Position numbers and translations under genes: made by a program. A stretch of DNA of 64,000 bases from positions 124,001-188,000 of the forward strand of contig DXXG01000007.1 of the NCBI GenBank assembly GCA_019416455.1, given 5' to 3'. Below the pieces are notes generated by a model. The model saw nothing but the letters and a program-made list of their open reading frames with translations, was not told the origin of the DNA and did no database searches. Origin of the DNA: Clostridiales bacterium. GTDB lineage: Bacteria > Bacillota > Clostridia > Oscillospirales > Acutalibacteraceae. Every line of letters starts with the position of its first letter. The first letter of the stretch is position 1. Shown one piece after another: positions 7,770 through 15,842 of this stretch.

Positions 7770-10622
7770 TCATACCCTGGCCGCCAGGAAATCTACCACA
7801 GCGTTTTTCACTTCTGGGTCTTCCCCGAACATGCCGTTGTTGTTGCACAGCAGCAGGGATTTCACCCCTTTTTGGCTGTACGCCTGGAACATGCGGACGC
7901 TCTGTCCCATGGGCACCTGGATGCCGCAGTCGTAAATACCGTGGACCAGGCACAAGGGCGCGCTGTTCTCCGTCACATGGGAAATGGGGCTCGCTTCCCA
8001 AGCTGCGCGGATCAGTTCCTGGTACTGCGGGTCCTGATCCCACAGGTGCGCTTTGATGTCCGCCATGCCTTTCCCCTTTCCCAAATAGCCCAACAAACTG
8101 GCCAACGGCGCGAAGGGACCGTCGGACTGGGCCACCTTCCGGGGCTGGGCAGGCCACACCTGGGCAGAGTCCTCTCCGAAGTGGAAGAAATCGGTGAAAG
8201 CGTAATAGGCTGCCGCGGCTTTCACGGAACAGTCTTGATCCAAATAGCCGCCGATCCGTCCCTCTTGGGCGGGGTCGCCGTTACAGGCCGCCAGCATAGC
8301 CGTGAGATGTCCTCCCATGGATCCTCCGATCAGTCCAAAGCGGGAAGGATCCAGCCCCAGTTCCTGACTATGGGCCTTCAAGTACCGGATACAGGCCCGC
8401 ACGTCCTCCCCGGATGTGGGCCAGCGGCTGGGCGGGCAAAGACGGTAATCCACCGACGCCACAGCGTATCCGCGTTCTAAAAGCAGTTCTGTATTGGTTT
8501 CAAACTGGTGATGATTCCCTCCGAAGCCGTGGATATCCACAATACAAGGGAGATCCTTGCGTTCCCCTTGAGGATAGATCAAATCCACGAACAGATCGAA
8601 GGTATTGCGCATCTGTAAGTTGGGCTCGCCCCGGACGCCTTTCCCTACAGGCACCGTAGCCACGTATAAGTTCCTCACGTCCACCTTGGGATGATGGGCC
8701 CAGGGTGTTTCCGGAAGGGGGATCTCCCCGCTCTGATCTCCAAAACTGTAGCGATCCGGCAACTGCGCGGTCCCCTCAAAGGTGAAGCCCTCATCATGGA
8801 CGATGGCTCGTGCTTCCAGGCCTTTCGTCTCTACGCGCAAAGTGAAAGCCTCTGTCTCGTAAACCATCACGCCTTCTTCCAAGGGGTAGGCCTGACGGCA
8901 GGGATATTCCGTGAACCGCCCTTCTTTCTCCAGGTACACCGCACGCCGGAACACATGGAGCTTGGCCCCATCTCCCTGGAACACGGTGGCTATGGGCTTG
9001 ACCACCGGAAGGGTCAGCGCGGAGGGACAGTCTCCCCCTGTGTACACGTGGATGGTGGGCATTTTTTCTGGGAAGCCTTCCGGCTGCTGGAACCCAGAGC
9101 CACCGCAGGAAAGGCTCAACCGCAGCCGGCACCCAGCGGGAATCACCCAGGAGGTGGCTTCCAGATGGAAGGACAGCTTCATGGGCGTCTCCGGGGAAAG
9201 CTCTACCCGGTCCTCCCGATAGCCCCGATGATAAGGCAGGCCCAGGGAGGCGTATACGGCGTTGGGATGGACTTTCCCGTGGGAACCGCGGATCATGCCC
9301 TCGGTGATGAACCGGCTGGTGCCATCGGGACGGACCAGTTCCAGGCAAGCGATGAAATTCCCATCGGTATGGGTGGAAGTCACCCACAGGTCCAGTACCG
9401 GAACGCCGGTGATCTCCAGATCTTTGGGCAGGACCTGAGAGGTGAAGGTGAGGGATTTCTCATCCTCGGGGTTCATGTCACGGGTGATGTTCCGATCCAT
9501 GCGGCCCATTTTCCCGTAGATGGACACATCCTCTCGAACCGTGTAAGGAAGGCTCCCCTCCGCTGCGGGATACTCCCCTAAAGCGTTTTCCGGACTGAGG
9601 TACAGCTTGGGGAACGTGGTCCCTTCCACGGGAAGATCCGCGGCGTAATGCCATTCCTTACCGGGTGTATCCCCCATGGTGTAATAGTATACCGGAGGCT
9701 CGGACAGAATGCCTGAGTCCTTCCCTTTGAGAAGGGCGTCGAAATAGCGCAGGTGCTCCCCTGCCCAATCGTAAGCAGCGTTGGGCTCTGCGGAATTTCC
9801 TGAGTAGATGCCACAGTGGGGCCAGGGGCCCAACAGCAGCTTGCCTCCCCAATGCTTCCAGGTGAGGATCTTATTGGTGCAGCCAGGATCGAACCAAGCG
9901 CCCACGCTCCACACAGGGATGCGTCCGAAGCGCACATCATCCATCCGCTCCCAGGCGGGGATATCTATATTGGGACGATATCCCAGATAGGGATGGACGT
10001 CGTCCCGATACATGTTGGGGATGTGCTGTCCCAAGAAGGGCAGGTTTCTCCGGTGGCATTTCCTGGCTTCCTGCGCCATGGGATGAGGAGCGGGATCCTC
10101 ATCCACCGGGTCGCCCAAAGGCGGTTCCGGCTGGTCGGTCATTTTCCCCGGCAGGAAAGGCAGGGCGCTGACACCGTTGGGGAAGTCCTGATCGTAGAAG
10201 TCCATACTGCAATCGCAGGGGATGGAAGCGAACAAGTGCTCCGGCTGCTCCAACAAGGTGATCTCCTGGATCATACCGTGGTTGGAGCCGCCATAGGTGC
10301 CCACTTTACCGGTGCACCAAGGCTCCTGCGCCAGAGTATCGATGAGCCTTTCCATATCCCGGCCGTCCCGGGGCCCGAAGAACCCGTCGTACACACCGTA
10401 GGAAGCGCCGATGCCCCGGACCTCCACAAAGGCCACAGCATATCCCGCTCCTAAGAACCGGAGGACCGCTTCCTTATCCGATTCAAACATCATGCGTCGG
10501 GGAGAATTTCCCGATTTTACCAGAAGGGGGACTTTTTCCTCCGTTTCAGGCCGGTAGAGATCCACGGCCAACTTGGTACCATCACATCCCGGCAGATACC
10601 GGGATGTACGTTGATATTCCAT
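7770..10622 (-). CDS. Double alpha/beta-hydrolase: CocE/S15-type esterase fused to a BD-FAE-like hydrolase
   Basis: A 950-residue cytoplasmic protein with no signal peptide. The N-terminal about 300 residues resemble CocE/NonD and X-Pro dipeptidyl-peptidase hydrolases, with nucleophile motif YGGSNHG near residue 112, WFDPGCTN supplying a likely Asp and GPWPHCG a likely His. A PepX_C-like jelly roll follows (about 330-560), ending in TPMKLSFHLEAT and IPAGCRLRLSLS segments. After a beta-rich linker comes a second alpha/beta-hydrolase (about 690-950) with oxyanion HGFGG, nucleophile GGSMGGH and HGIYD acid motifs. Where this family normally has a GHGF-type histidine the sequence reads NNNGMF, so the second site may be inactive. 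It is the last gene behind two sugar permeases, which suggests de-esterification of an imported glycoside; the substrate is unknown. Confidence 0.75.
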   Translation of the reverse strand: MEYQRTSRYLPGCDGTKLAVDLYRPETEEKVPLLVKSGNSPRRMMFESDKEAVLRFLGAGYAVAFVEVRGIGASYGVYDGFFGPRDGRDMERLIDTLAQEPWCTGKVGTYGGSNHGMIQEITLLEQPEHLFASIPCDCSMDFYDQDFPNGVSALPFLPGKMTDQPEPPLGDPVDEDPAPHPMAQEARKCHRRNLPFLGQHIPNMYRDDVHPYLGYRPNIDIPAWERMDDVRFGRIPVWSVGAWFDPGCTNKILTWKHWGGKLLLGPWPHCGIYSGNSAEPNAAYDWAGEHLRYFDALLKGKDSGILSEPPVYYYTMGDTPGKEWHYAADLPVEGTTFPKLYLSPENALGEYPAAEGSLPYTVREDVSIYGKMGRMDRNITRDMNPEDEKSLTFTSQVLPKDLEITGVPVLDLWVTSTHTDGNFIACLELVRPDGTSRFITEGMIRGSHGKVHPNAVYASLGLPYHRGYREDRVELSPETPMKLSFHLEATSWVIPAGCRLRLSLSCGGSGFQQPEGFPEKMPTIHVYTGGDCPSALTLPVVKPIATVFQGDGAKLHVFRRAVYLEKEGRFTEYPCRQAYPLEEGVMVYETEAFTLRVETKGLEARAIVHDEGFTFEGTAQLPDRYSFGDQSGEIPLPETPWAHHPKVDVRNLYVATVPVGKGVRGEPNLQMRNTFDLFVDLIYPQGERKDLPCIVDIHGFGGNHHQFETNTELLLERGYAVASVDYRLCPPSRWPTSGEDVRACIRYLKAHSQELGLDPSRFGLIGGSMGGHLTAMLAACNGDPAQEGRIGGYLDQDCSVKAAAAYYAFTDFFHFGEDSAQVWPAQPRKVAQSDGPFAPLASLLGYLGKGKGMADIKAHLWDQDPQYQELIRAAWEASPISHVTENSAPLCLVHGIYDCGIQVPMGQSVRMFQAYSQKGVKSLLLCNNNGMFGEDPEVKNAVVDFLAARV

Positions 10623-10655
10623 GGATGATCGCTCCTTTCACTATTTTCAAGTCAT

Positions 10656-11546
10656 TCATCCCTTCACGCCGCCTACTACGATGCCCTTCACGAAGAACTT
10701 CTGGAAGAAGGGATAGATAGCCAGCACAGGAACCACGGCGATCACCGCGATAGCCATGCGCACGCCGGAAGTTGGCACGCTCAAATTGGCGTTCTGCAAA
10801 GACGCCACGTTGGAATTGTTGGCTAAGAACTCCGCATTGGACATCATGGTGTTCAGCACGTTTTGGATCGTGTAGAGATCTGTGCGGCGCACAAGGTAAT
10901 ACAGGCCGTTGATCCAGTCGTTCCAATAGGCCAGTCCGGAAAACAGAGCCACTGTGGCCAGCATGGGCTTGGAAAGCGGAATGGCAATGCGGAACAGGAT
11001 CCCGATCTCGCCACAGCTGTCGATCTGAGCCGCCTCGATGATCTCCATGGGGACGTTGGTGGTGAAATAGGTCCTCATCAGGATGACGTTGTATGCGCTC
11101 ATCATCAGGTTGGGGACGATCAGCGCCGCCACCGTGTCACGAATGGAGAAGACCCCTGTCCAAATGATGTAGGAGGGGACCATGCCGCCATTGAACAACA
11201 TGGTGAAGAACACGAAGAAAGAAAGGAACATGCGTCCCGGCAGATCTTTTTTAGAGAGCAGATAGCTCAGGAACATGGTGAGAAACACGTTGGCGGTGGT
11301 GCCAACGGCGGTGACGAAAATAGTCATGCCGTAGGCTTTCAGAATCCGGCCAGCAGAGGTGGCCAGGTAATCATACGCCGCCGTACTAAACTTTTCCGGT
11401 AAAAATGAATATCCATTCTGGGTCAGCGTGGCCTCGTCAGTGATGGATGCCATCACCAAAAGGACGAAGGGCAATACACATGCCAGAGATAGCAACGCCA
11501 GAACGATGTTGATGGTGATCTTGAATGCTTTGCTGCTGCCTACCAT
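10656..11546 (-). CDS. Sugar ABC transporter permease, LplC/YtcP type
   Basis: An inner-membrane permease of 296 residues with about six membrane segments. It belongs to the MalG-like carbohydrate uptake branch whose closest Bacillus names are LplC/YtcP. The EAA loop for ATPase contact is visible as EIIEAAQIDSCGEIGILFR near residue 185. FFTMLFNGGMVPSYI is typical of this subfamily. It ends in the usual KGIVVGGVKG tail. It sits 19 bases after the partner permease. No cognate ATPase is encoded nearby, which is usual for CUT1 systems that share MsmX-like ATPases. Confidence 0.9.
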   Translation of the reverse strand: MVGSSKAFKITINIVLALLSLACVLPFVLLVMASITDEATLTQNGYSFLPEKFSTAAYDYLATSAGRILKAYGMTIFVTAVGTTANVFLTMFLSYLLSKKDLPGRMFLSFFVFFTMLFNGGMVPSYIIWTGVFSIRDTVAALIVPNLMMSAYNVILMRTYFTTNVPMEIIEAAQIDSCGEIGILFRIAIPLSKPMLATVALFSGLAYWNDWINGLYYLVRRTDLYTIQNVLNTMMSNAEFLANNSNVASLQNANLSVPTSGVRMAIAVIAVVPVLAIYPFFQKFFVKGIVVGGVKG

Positions 11547-11565
11547 ATGATATCACTCCCCCTTC

Positions 11566-12504
11566 TCAGAACAAAGCGCTTTCCGCTTCCACTTTGCGGA
11601 CAATGCCGTTGGAGATCAGCACCACCACGAATCCCAAAACGGACTGGAGGAACCCAGCTGCCAAGGAACGTCCCACATCGTTGTCCTGCATAAGCGCCCG
11701 GTAGACAAAGGTGTCGATGGTGGTAGTGGTCTCGTAGAGCATGCCGCTGTCTTGAGGCACCTGATAGAACAGGCCGAAATCAGAAGCGAACATGCGTCCC
11801 AAGGACATGATCACCAGGATGATCACGGTGGGTCTCAACAGAGGAAGGGTGATCTTCCGGATCTGCTGCCATGTATTGGCTCCATCCACCACGGCCGCCT
11901 CGTACAGAGAACGGTCAAACCCTACCAGAGTGGCGAAATAGACAATGCTCTGGAAACCAAAGCTCTTCCACAGATAGACGATGGTCAGGATCACAGGCCA
12001 GTAGCCTTTTTCTGTGTACCAGTTGATCACTTCCAGCCCCAAGGGCTCCAAAATGCTTTTGTTGATAAATCCGTTGGTACCGCTGAGGAAGGCAAACACC
12101 AGGTATCCGATGATCACCATGGACATCAGGTGCGGGATGAGGATGACGGTCTGGTAAAGCTGTTTGGCTTTCTTGCTGATCACCTCGTTAAGCAGGATAG
12201 CCACCAGGATAGCGAAAATATTGCCCAGCACCAAGAAAGCCACGTTGTACAGGATGGTGTTGCGGAACATGATCACCGCCCACTTGGAGCCGAACAGATA
12301 GGAGAAGTTTCCCAGTCCGTTCCAGGGGCTTTCCCACATGCCTTTTGCAAAGCTGAAATCTTTAAAGGCCAGGATCAGGCCGGACATGGGCATGTAGTTG
12401 TTAATGATGAGATAGGCGATACTGGGCAGGGCCAGCAGATACAATGGCAGATATTTCATCAGCCGCTTTTTCAGCGGCGCGCCGGACTTTGCGTTTTTTT
12501 CCAT
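11566..12504 (-). CDS. Sugar ABC transporter permease, LplB type
   Basis: An inner-membrane permease of 312 residues and the MalF-like partner in the same transporter. A cytoplasmic basic N-terminus is followed by six membrane segments; the EAA loop reads YEAAVVDGANTWQQIRKITLP. MPMSGLILAFKDF after the first membrane segment is typical of the LplB/YtcP-associated type. The start at 12504 is preferred because GAGGGG lies 7 bases upstream; an earlier start eight codons away has no box. Expression relative to the binding protein may be lowered by the hairpin just upstream. Confidence 0.9.
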   Translation of the reverse strand: MEKNAKSGAPLKKRLMKYLPLYLLALPSIAYLIINNYMPMSGLILAFKDFSFAKGMWESPWNGLGNFSYLFGSKWAVIMFRNTILYNVAFLVLGNIFAILVAILLNEVISKKAKQLYQTVILIPHLMSMVIIGYLVFAFLSGTNGFINKSILEPLGLEVINWYTEKGYWPVILTIVYLWKSFGFQSIVYFATLVGFDRSLYEAAVVDGANTWQQIRKITLPLLRPTVIILVIMSLGRMFASDFGLFYQVPQDSGMLYETTTTIDTFVYRALMQDNDVGRSLAAGFLQSVLGFVVVLISNGIVRKVEAESALF

Positions 12505-12524
12505 ATTGGATCCCCTCGATAGAA

Positions 12525-12554
12525 GCAATGCCGCGGGTCACCCTGCGGCATTGC
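12525..12554 (-). repeat. Intercistronic hairpin between binding protein and permease
   Basis: GCAATGCCGC and GCGGCATTGC form a perfect 10-bp stem around a 10-base loop. There is no T-run, so it is not a classical terminator. Its place after a binding-protein gene suits mRNA stabilisation or partial termination that keeps the binding protein in excess over permeases (inference). Confidence 0.75.
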
Positions 12555-12585
12555 GGTCATTTCCACTCAAGATCGAAATCGAAGA

Positions 12586-14127
12586 TCACTGTCCCAGGAA
12601 CTGGTCCAGCTGTGCCTGTTTTTCTGCGATCACATCGTCCATACCGGCAGCGTCCAGCTCTTCCAAGAACTGGGGCAGCATTTCGTCGGCATTGACCTGT
12701 CCATAAGCAAGAGCGTTGAAATACTCGTCTATCACATTGGTCACAGCGGTGTACTGATTGTAGACAGGCTCATTGTTAAAGGTGAATCCGATGGCCAAAG
12801 ACTTTTTGCAGCTCTCGTTGGTATCCATCATTTCCTGATAGTAATTGGGGTCTTCTGTCTGGAAAGGAATACACAAAGTCTGGTTGGGGAAGTACCACTG
12901 AGCACCGGTTCCCCAGCCCAAAGTGGTCTGACTCTCGCCCTCGGGATACCAGGAGCATCCGTTCTCGTCCACCACGTAATGGACATCCTCGATGCCCTGA
13001 GCCAGATAGCGCATGACCTGCTCATCAGTGTACATGAGGTACAGCAGTTTCATAGCGGCATCCGTATCCGCAGAGACAGTAGAGATACAGTAACCCGCGC
13101 CGGAAGTTGTGCCCACTGTGGCGGTAGCCTCACTCATGGGGAACACTACGGCGTCAAAATTGTAAGTGGTAGCCATATCCATGCGGATATTCTCCACACC
13201 AAATCCATTGCTCAGAGAACCTCCGGCCACGCCGGTCTTGAGGTAAGACTTATCCAAAGACTGGTTCTGCGGATCATCCAGGAGCAGCCCGCCATCCGCC
13301 CACTGCTTGGCATAATCCAAGAACTGGGCGAACTCCTCAGTCTCGTAGTAGTTGATAACCTCTGTATTATCCAGACCACTGTTCATCAAGACGCCGGTCC
13401 AGGAGGTATCTCCCAGGTTATCGATGATGGTGTTGTTGTAATCGGTAGTAATGGGCAGATAGATCAGATCCGGATAAGCCGCTTTGGCTTGGGTCATAAT
13501 GTCGGTCATCTCCTGGATATCGATCATCTCACCGTCCCGGTCCGCCACGCCGATCTCCTCGGCGATGTCCCGACGGAGCACATAGGCCCATACGTTGCCA
13601 TAAGATCCTACCGTGGGCAGCGCGTACTGCACGCCGTCTACTTGACCCACAGGCAAATACTGTTCCCCGATAATATCCTTCAGATCAGGATACTGCTCCA
13701 GATAATCATCCAGAGCGATCACCTGCTCGTTGGCCACAACGTTGGTCAGGTTAGAGAAGAAGTTGTAGCTGAACACATCAATGGGATCGTCCCGAGAGGT
13801 GAGCATCAGCGTCATGGTGGTGGCCAGGTTGCCAAACTCGATGGGAACAATGTCCACCTGAACACCCGCGTCGATAGACACCAAATACTCGTTGAGGGCA
13901 TCCTCTACCATAGCTTCATCTGTGACAGGCTGGGTGGGCACCACAGGGGTGGAGACCACGGGCCAGTCCTCCACGTTCTCAGAGACCTGGGAGGTCTCAC
14001 CTGCGCTGGTTTCCGAAGCCTGAGAACTTTCCTGAATGGAACTGTCCCCGTTGTTTTGACTCCCGCATCCCGCCAGTACCGAAAGCATCATTGCCCCGGC
14101 GATCAGATAACATAACCATTTCTTCAT
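12586..14127 (-). CDS. Extracellular solute-binding lipoprotein (family 1, LplA-like)
   Basis: The substrate-capturing lipoprotein of the ABC importer, 513 residues. It has a lipoprotein signal peptide with the lipobox LAGC ending at Cys21, then a Ser/Gln/Glu-rich linker to about residue 50 and the two-lobe carbohydrate-binding fold. A perfect AGGAGG lies 8 bases before the ATG. The gene heads the SBP-permease-permease-hydrolase run and directly follows a YesM/YesN pair, the usual arrangement for oligosaccharide uptake in Firmicutes. The ligand cannot be read from sequence. Confidence 0.92.
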   Translation of the reverse strand: MKKWLCYLIAGAMMLSVLAGCGSQNNGDSSIQESSQASETSAGETSQVSENVEDWPVVSTPVVPTQPVTDEAMVEDALNEYLVSIDAGVQVDIVPIEFGNLATTMTLMLTSRDDPIDVFSYNFFSNLTNVVANEQVIALDDYLEQYPDLKDIIGEQYLPVGQVDGVQYALPTVGSYGNVWAYVLRRDIAEEIGVADRDGEMIDIQEMTDIMTQAKAAYPDLIYLPITTDYNNTIIDNLGDTSWTGVLMNSGLDNTEVINYYETEEFAQFLDYAKQWADGGLLLDDPQNQSLDKSYLKTGVAGGSLSNGFGVENIRMDMATTYNFDAVVFPMSEATATVGTTSGAGYCISTVSADTDAAMKLLYLMYTDEQVMRYLAQGIEDVHYVVDENGCSWYPEGESQTTLGWGTGAQWYFPNQTLCIPFQTEDPNYYQEMMDTNESCKKSLAIGFTFNNEPVYNQYTAVTNVIDEYFNALAYGQVNADEMLPQFLEELDAAGMDDVIAEKQAQLDQFLGQ

Positions 14128-14163
14128 CTGTTCGTTCCTCCTTTATATCGGATCTTGACAAAA

Positions 14164-14218
14164 AGTATACGCTTATCCTGTCTTTTCCGATATTCCTTTT
14201 CTGACGCCGTTCCCGTCA
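14164..14218 (-). promoter_or_regulatory. Promoter and candidate activator site of the transporter operon
   Basis: On the minus strand a good -10 TATACT (14169-14164) has only a weak -35 (TATCGG at 14192-14187). About 10 bp further upstream TGACG (14202-14206) and CGTCA (14214-14218) form an inverted repeat. A weak -35 with an upstream palindrome fits activation by the adjacent YesN-type regulator; this is inferred. Confidence 0.4.
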
Positions 14219-14255
14219 TTTTTTGACAGATTTCGAGAAAAAGGTTACAGAGATG

Positions 14256-15842
14256 TTACTCTTTTTTCTCCTGATCCTTCCGGTATTCCGCCGGGGAGCA
14301 TCCCACATATTTCTTAAAGATCTTGATAAAGTTGCTGTAATTGTCGTAGCCCACATGCCCAGCGATCTCCGTCACGCTGAGCTGGGTAGTCCGCAAAAAC
14401 ATTTTTGACGCTTCCATCTTTTCCCGAATCAGGTACTCCTTGATAGAATACCCCGTGCCTTTTCGGAACAGTCTGGTAAGATGCTCTGGGCTCAAGCCCA
14501 CCCTGCCTGCTATCTCCGTCACAGAGATATTCTCATCGATATGTTCCCTGATAAACCGGGAACATTCACCGATCACATCATCCGAAATACCCGACGACTC
14601 CCGCAGCTTCTCCGCTACGAAAGATACCATGTTCTCGAAATCTTCCAGCCGTGTATAGGTGCTCATATACCGGTCATAGGGCAGTTCCCCGTTGAAGATG
14701 CTGCCACTGTCTATATTTTTTTCCAAGAGATAGGTCAAAAGCACTTCCGTAAAGGCACGGTGAAGATCCGCCATGAATCGAAGGCTCAGGTCATCCTTCT
14801 CCACTACGTTTTCTAGATATTCCAGCACGCTTTTTTGAAAGCTGCTGAACTCTCCCCGAGACAACAGATCGCTCCACACCTTTTTCTGCCTGTCGAAAGA
14901 GACCTCTCGGACGGCCTTGGGCGGATCCAGATCTACCAGCACCACCGGTCCTCTTTGGGCCACGTTCTCTGCCAAAGACCGCTCCATCCGCCGACAGGAT
15001 GGACCTATTTGAGATAGTCCTCCCCACGGGGCGTGATAGACCGTGAGCTTTATTTTGTAGATCTCCTCTAAGAACTTCTGGGTCTTTTTCAGCACAGCGA
15101 ACACGCTGCCGTTACTAGGGATCTCCCCCAGGGCATAGAGCAGCCCCACATACCTCTGGGGATCTTTCCTGGTCAAAAAGCATCTCAGGCCCAAAGGTTC
15201 CAAAAGTTCTCCCAAAATATTCTCCATACCATACAGGAACAGCTTTGGTTCAATAGTCTCAAAAGCTGGATCGGTCCGCCATAGGTGCAGGAGCAAAGGC
15301 GCTGCCGGAGATGACCTGGTGAATCCCGGACAGTTTTTTTCCAGGGACCTCAACAGCTTCTCCTCCCCGGTGCCCTCCTCTACATATTCCAGATATGTTC
15401 CCCGCAGGACTTCCTCTTTTTGCAGCTGGTAAAACTGACCGTCTTCCATCAGCTTCCTGCTCTCCTCTTCCACCTGGAACTGTAATTCAGCCTTTCGGAT
15501 CGTTTCTTCCAGCTGTTCCTGAGAGGCCGGCTGGAGCAGGTAGTCAAAACTGTGCAGCGATACCGCCTCCCGCACATAATCAAAGTCTGCGTGTGAGGTA
15601 AGAAAGATCAATTTGGAGGCAGGATATTCCTCCATAGCCCACTTCGCAAAGGAGATGCCGTCCTCCTCCGGCATCTCGATATCGCACAGGATGATCTCAT
15701 ACGTTTGAGCAGCCAGCTTTTCCCTGGCTTCCCCGGCGCTGGAGGCGATGTCCATCTGTTCCAGACCCAGCTTCTCCAGGTTGATCTGACGGCAGAGCAT
15801 TTCAAGCACCGCCGGCTGATCGTCAATGGCAAGCAGTTTCAT
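14256..15842 (-). CDS. YesN-type response regulator with AraC output domain
   Basis: A DNA-binding response regulator of 528 residues. The receiver domain (about 1-120) has acidic residues Asp7/Asp8, phosphoacceptor Asp54 in LCDIEMPEEDG, and Thr82. The usual conserved Lys is Gln104 in FDYLLQPAS. A long middle region of about 280 residues has no clear domain. The C-terminal about 100 residues are the AraC double helix-turn-helix (VTEIAGRVGLSPEHLTRLFR, then VTEIAGHVGYDNYSNFIKIF). It overlaps the kinase gene by 20 bases and lies directly upstream of the binding-protein operon, its probable target. Confidence 0.9.
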   Translation of the reverse strand: MKLLAIDDQPAVLEMLCRQINLEKLGLEQMDIASSAGEAREKLAAQTYEIILCDIEMPEEDGISFAKWAMEEYPASKLIFLTSHADFDYVREAVSLHSFDYLLQPASQEQLEETIRKAELQFQVEEESRKLMEDGQFYQLQKEEVLRGTYLEYVEEGTGEEKLLRSLEKNCPGFTRSSPAAPLLLHLWRTDPAFETIEPKLFLYGMENILGELLEPLGLRCFLTRKDPQRYVGLLYALGEIPSNGSVFAVLKKTQKFLEEIYKIKLTVYHAPWGGLSQIGPSCRRMERSLAENVAQRGPVVLVDLDPPKAVREVSFDRQKKVWSDLLSRGEFSSFQKSVLEYLENVVEKDDLSLRFMADLHRAFTEVLLTYLLEKNIDSGSIFNGELPYDRYMSTYTRLEDFENMVSFVAEKLRESSGISDDVIGECSRFIREHIDENISVTEIAGRVGLSPEHLTRLFRKGTGYSIKEYLIREKMEASKMFLRTTQLSVTEIAGHVGYDNYSNFIKIFKKYVGCSPAEYRKDQEKKE

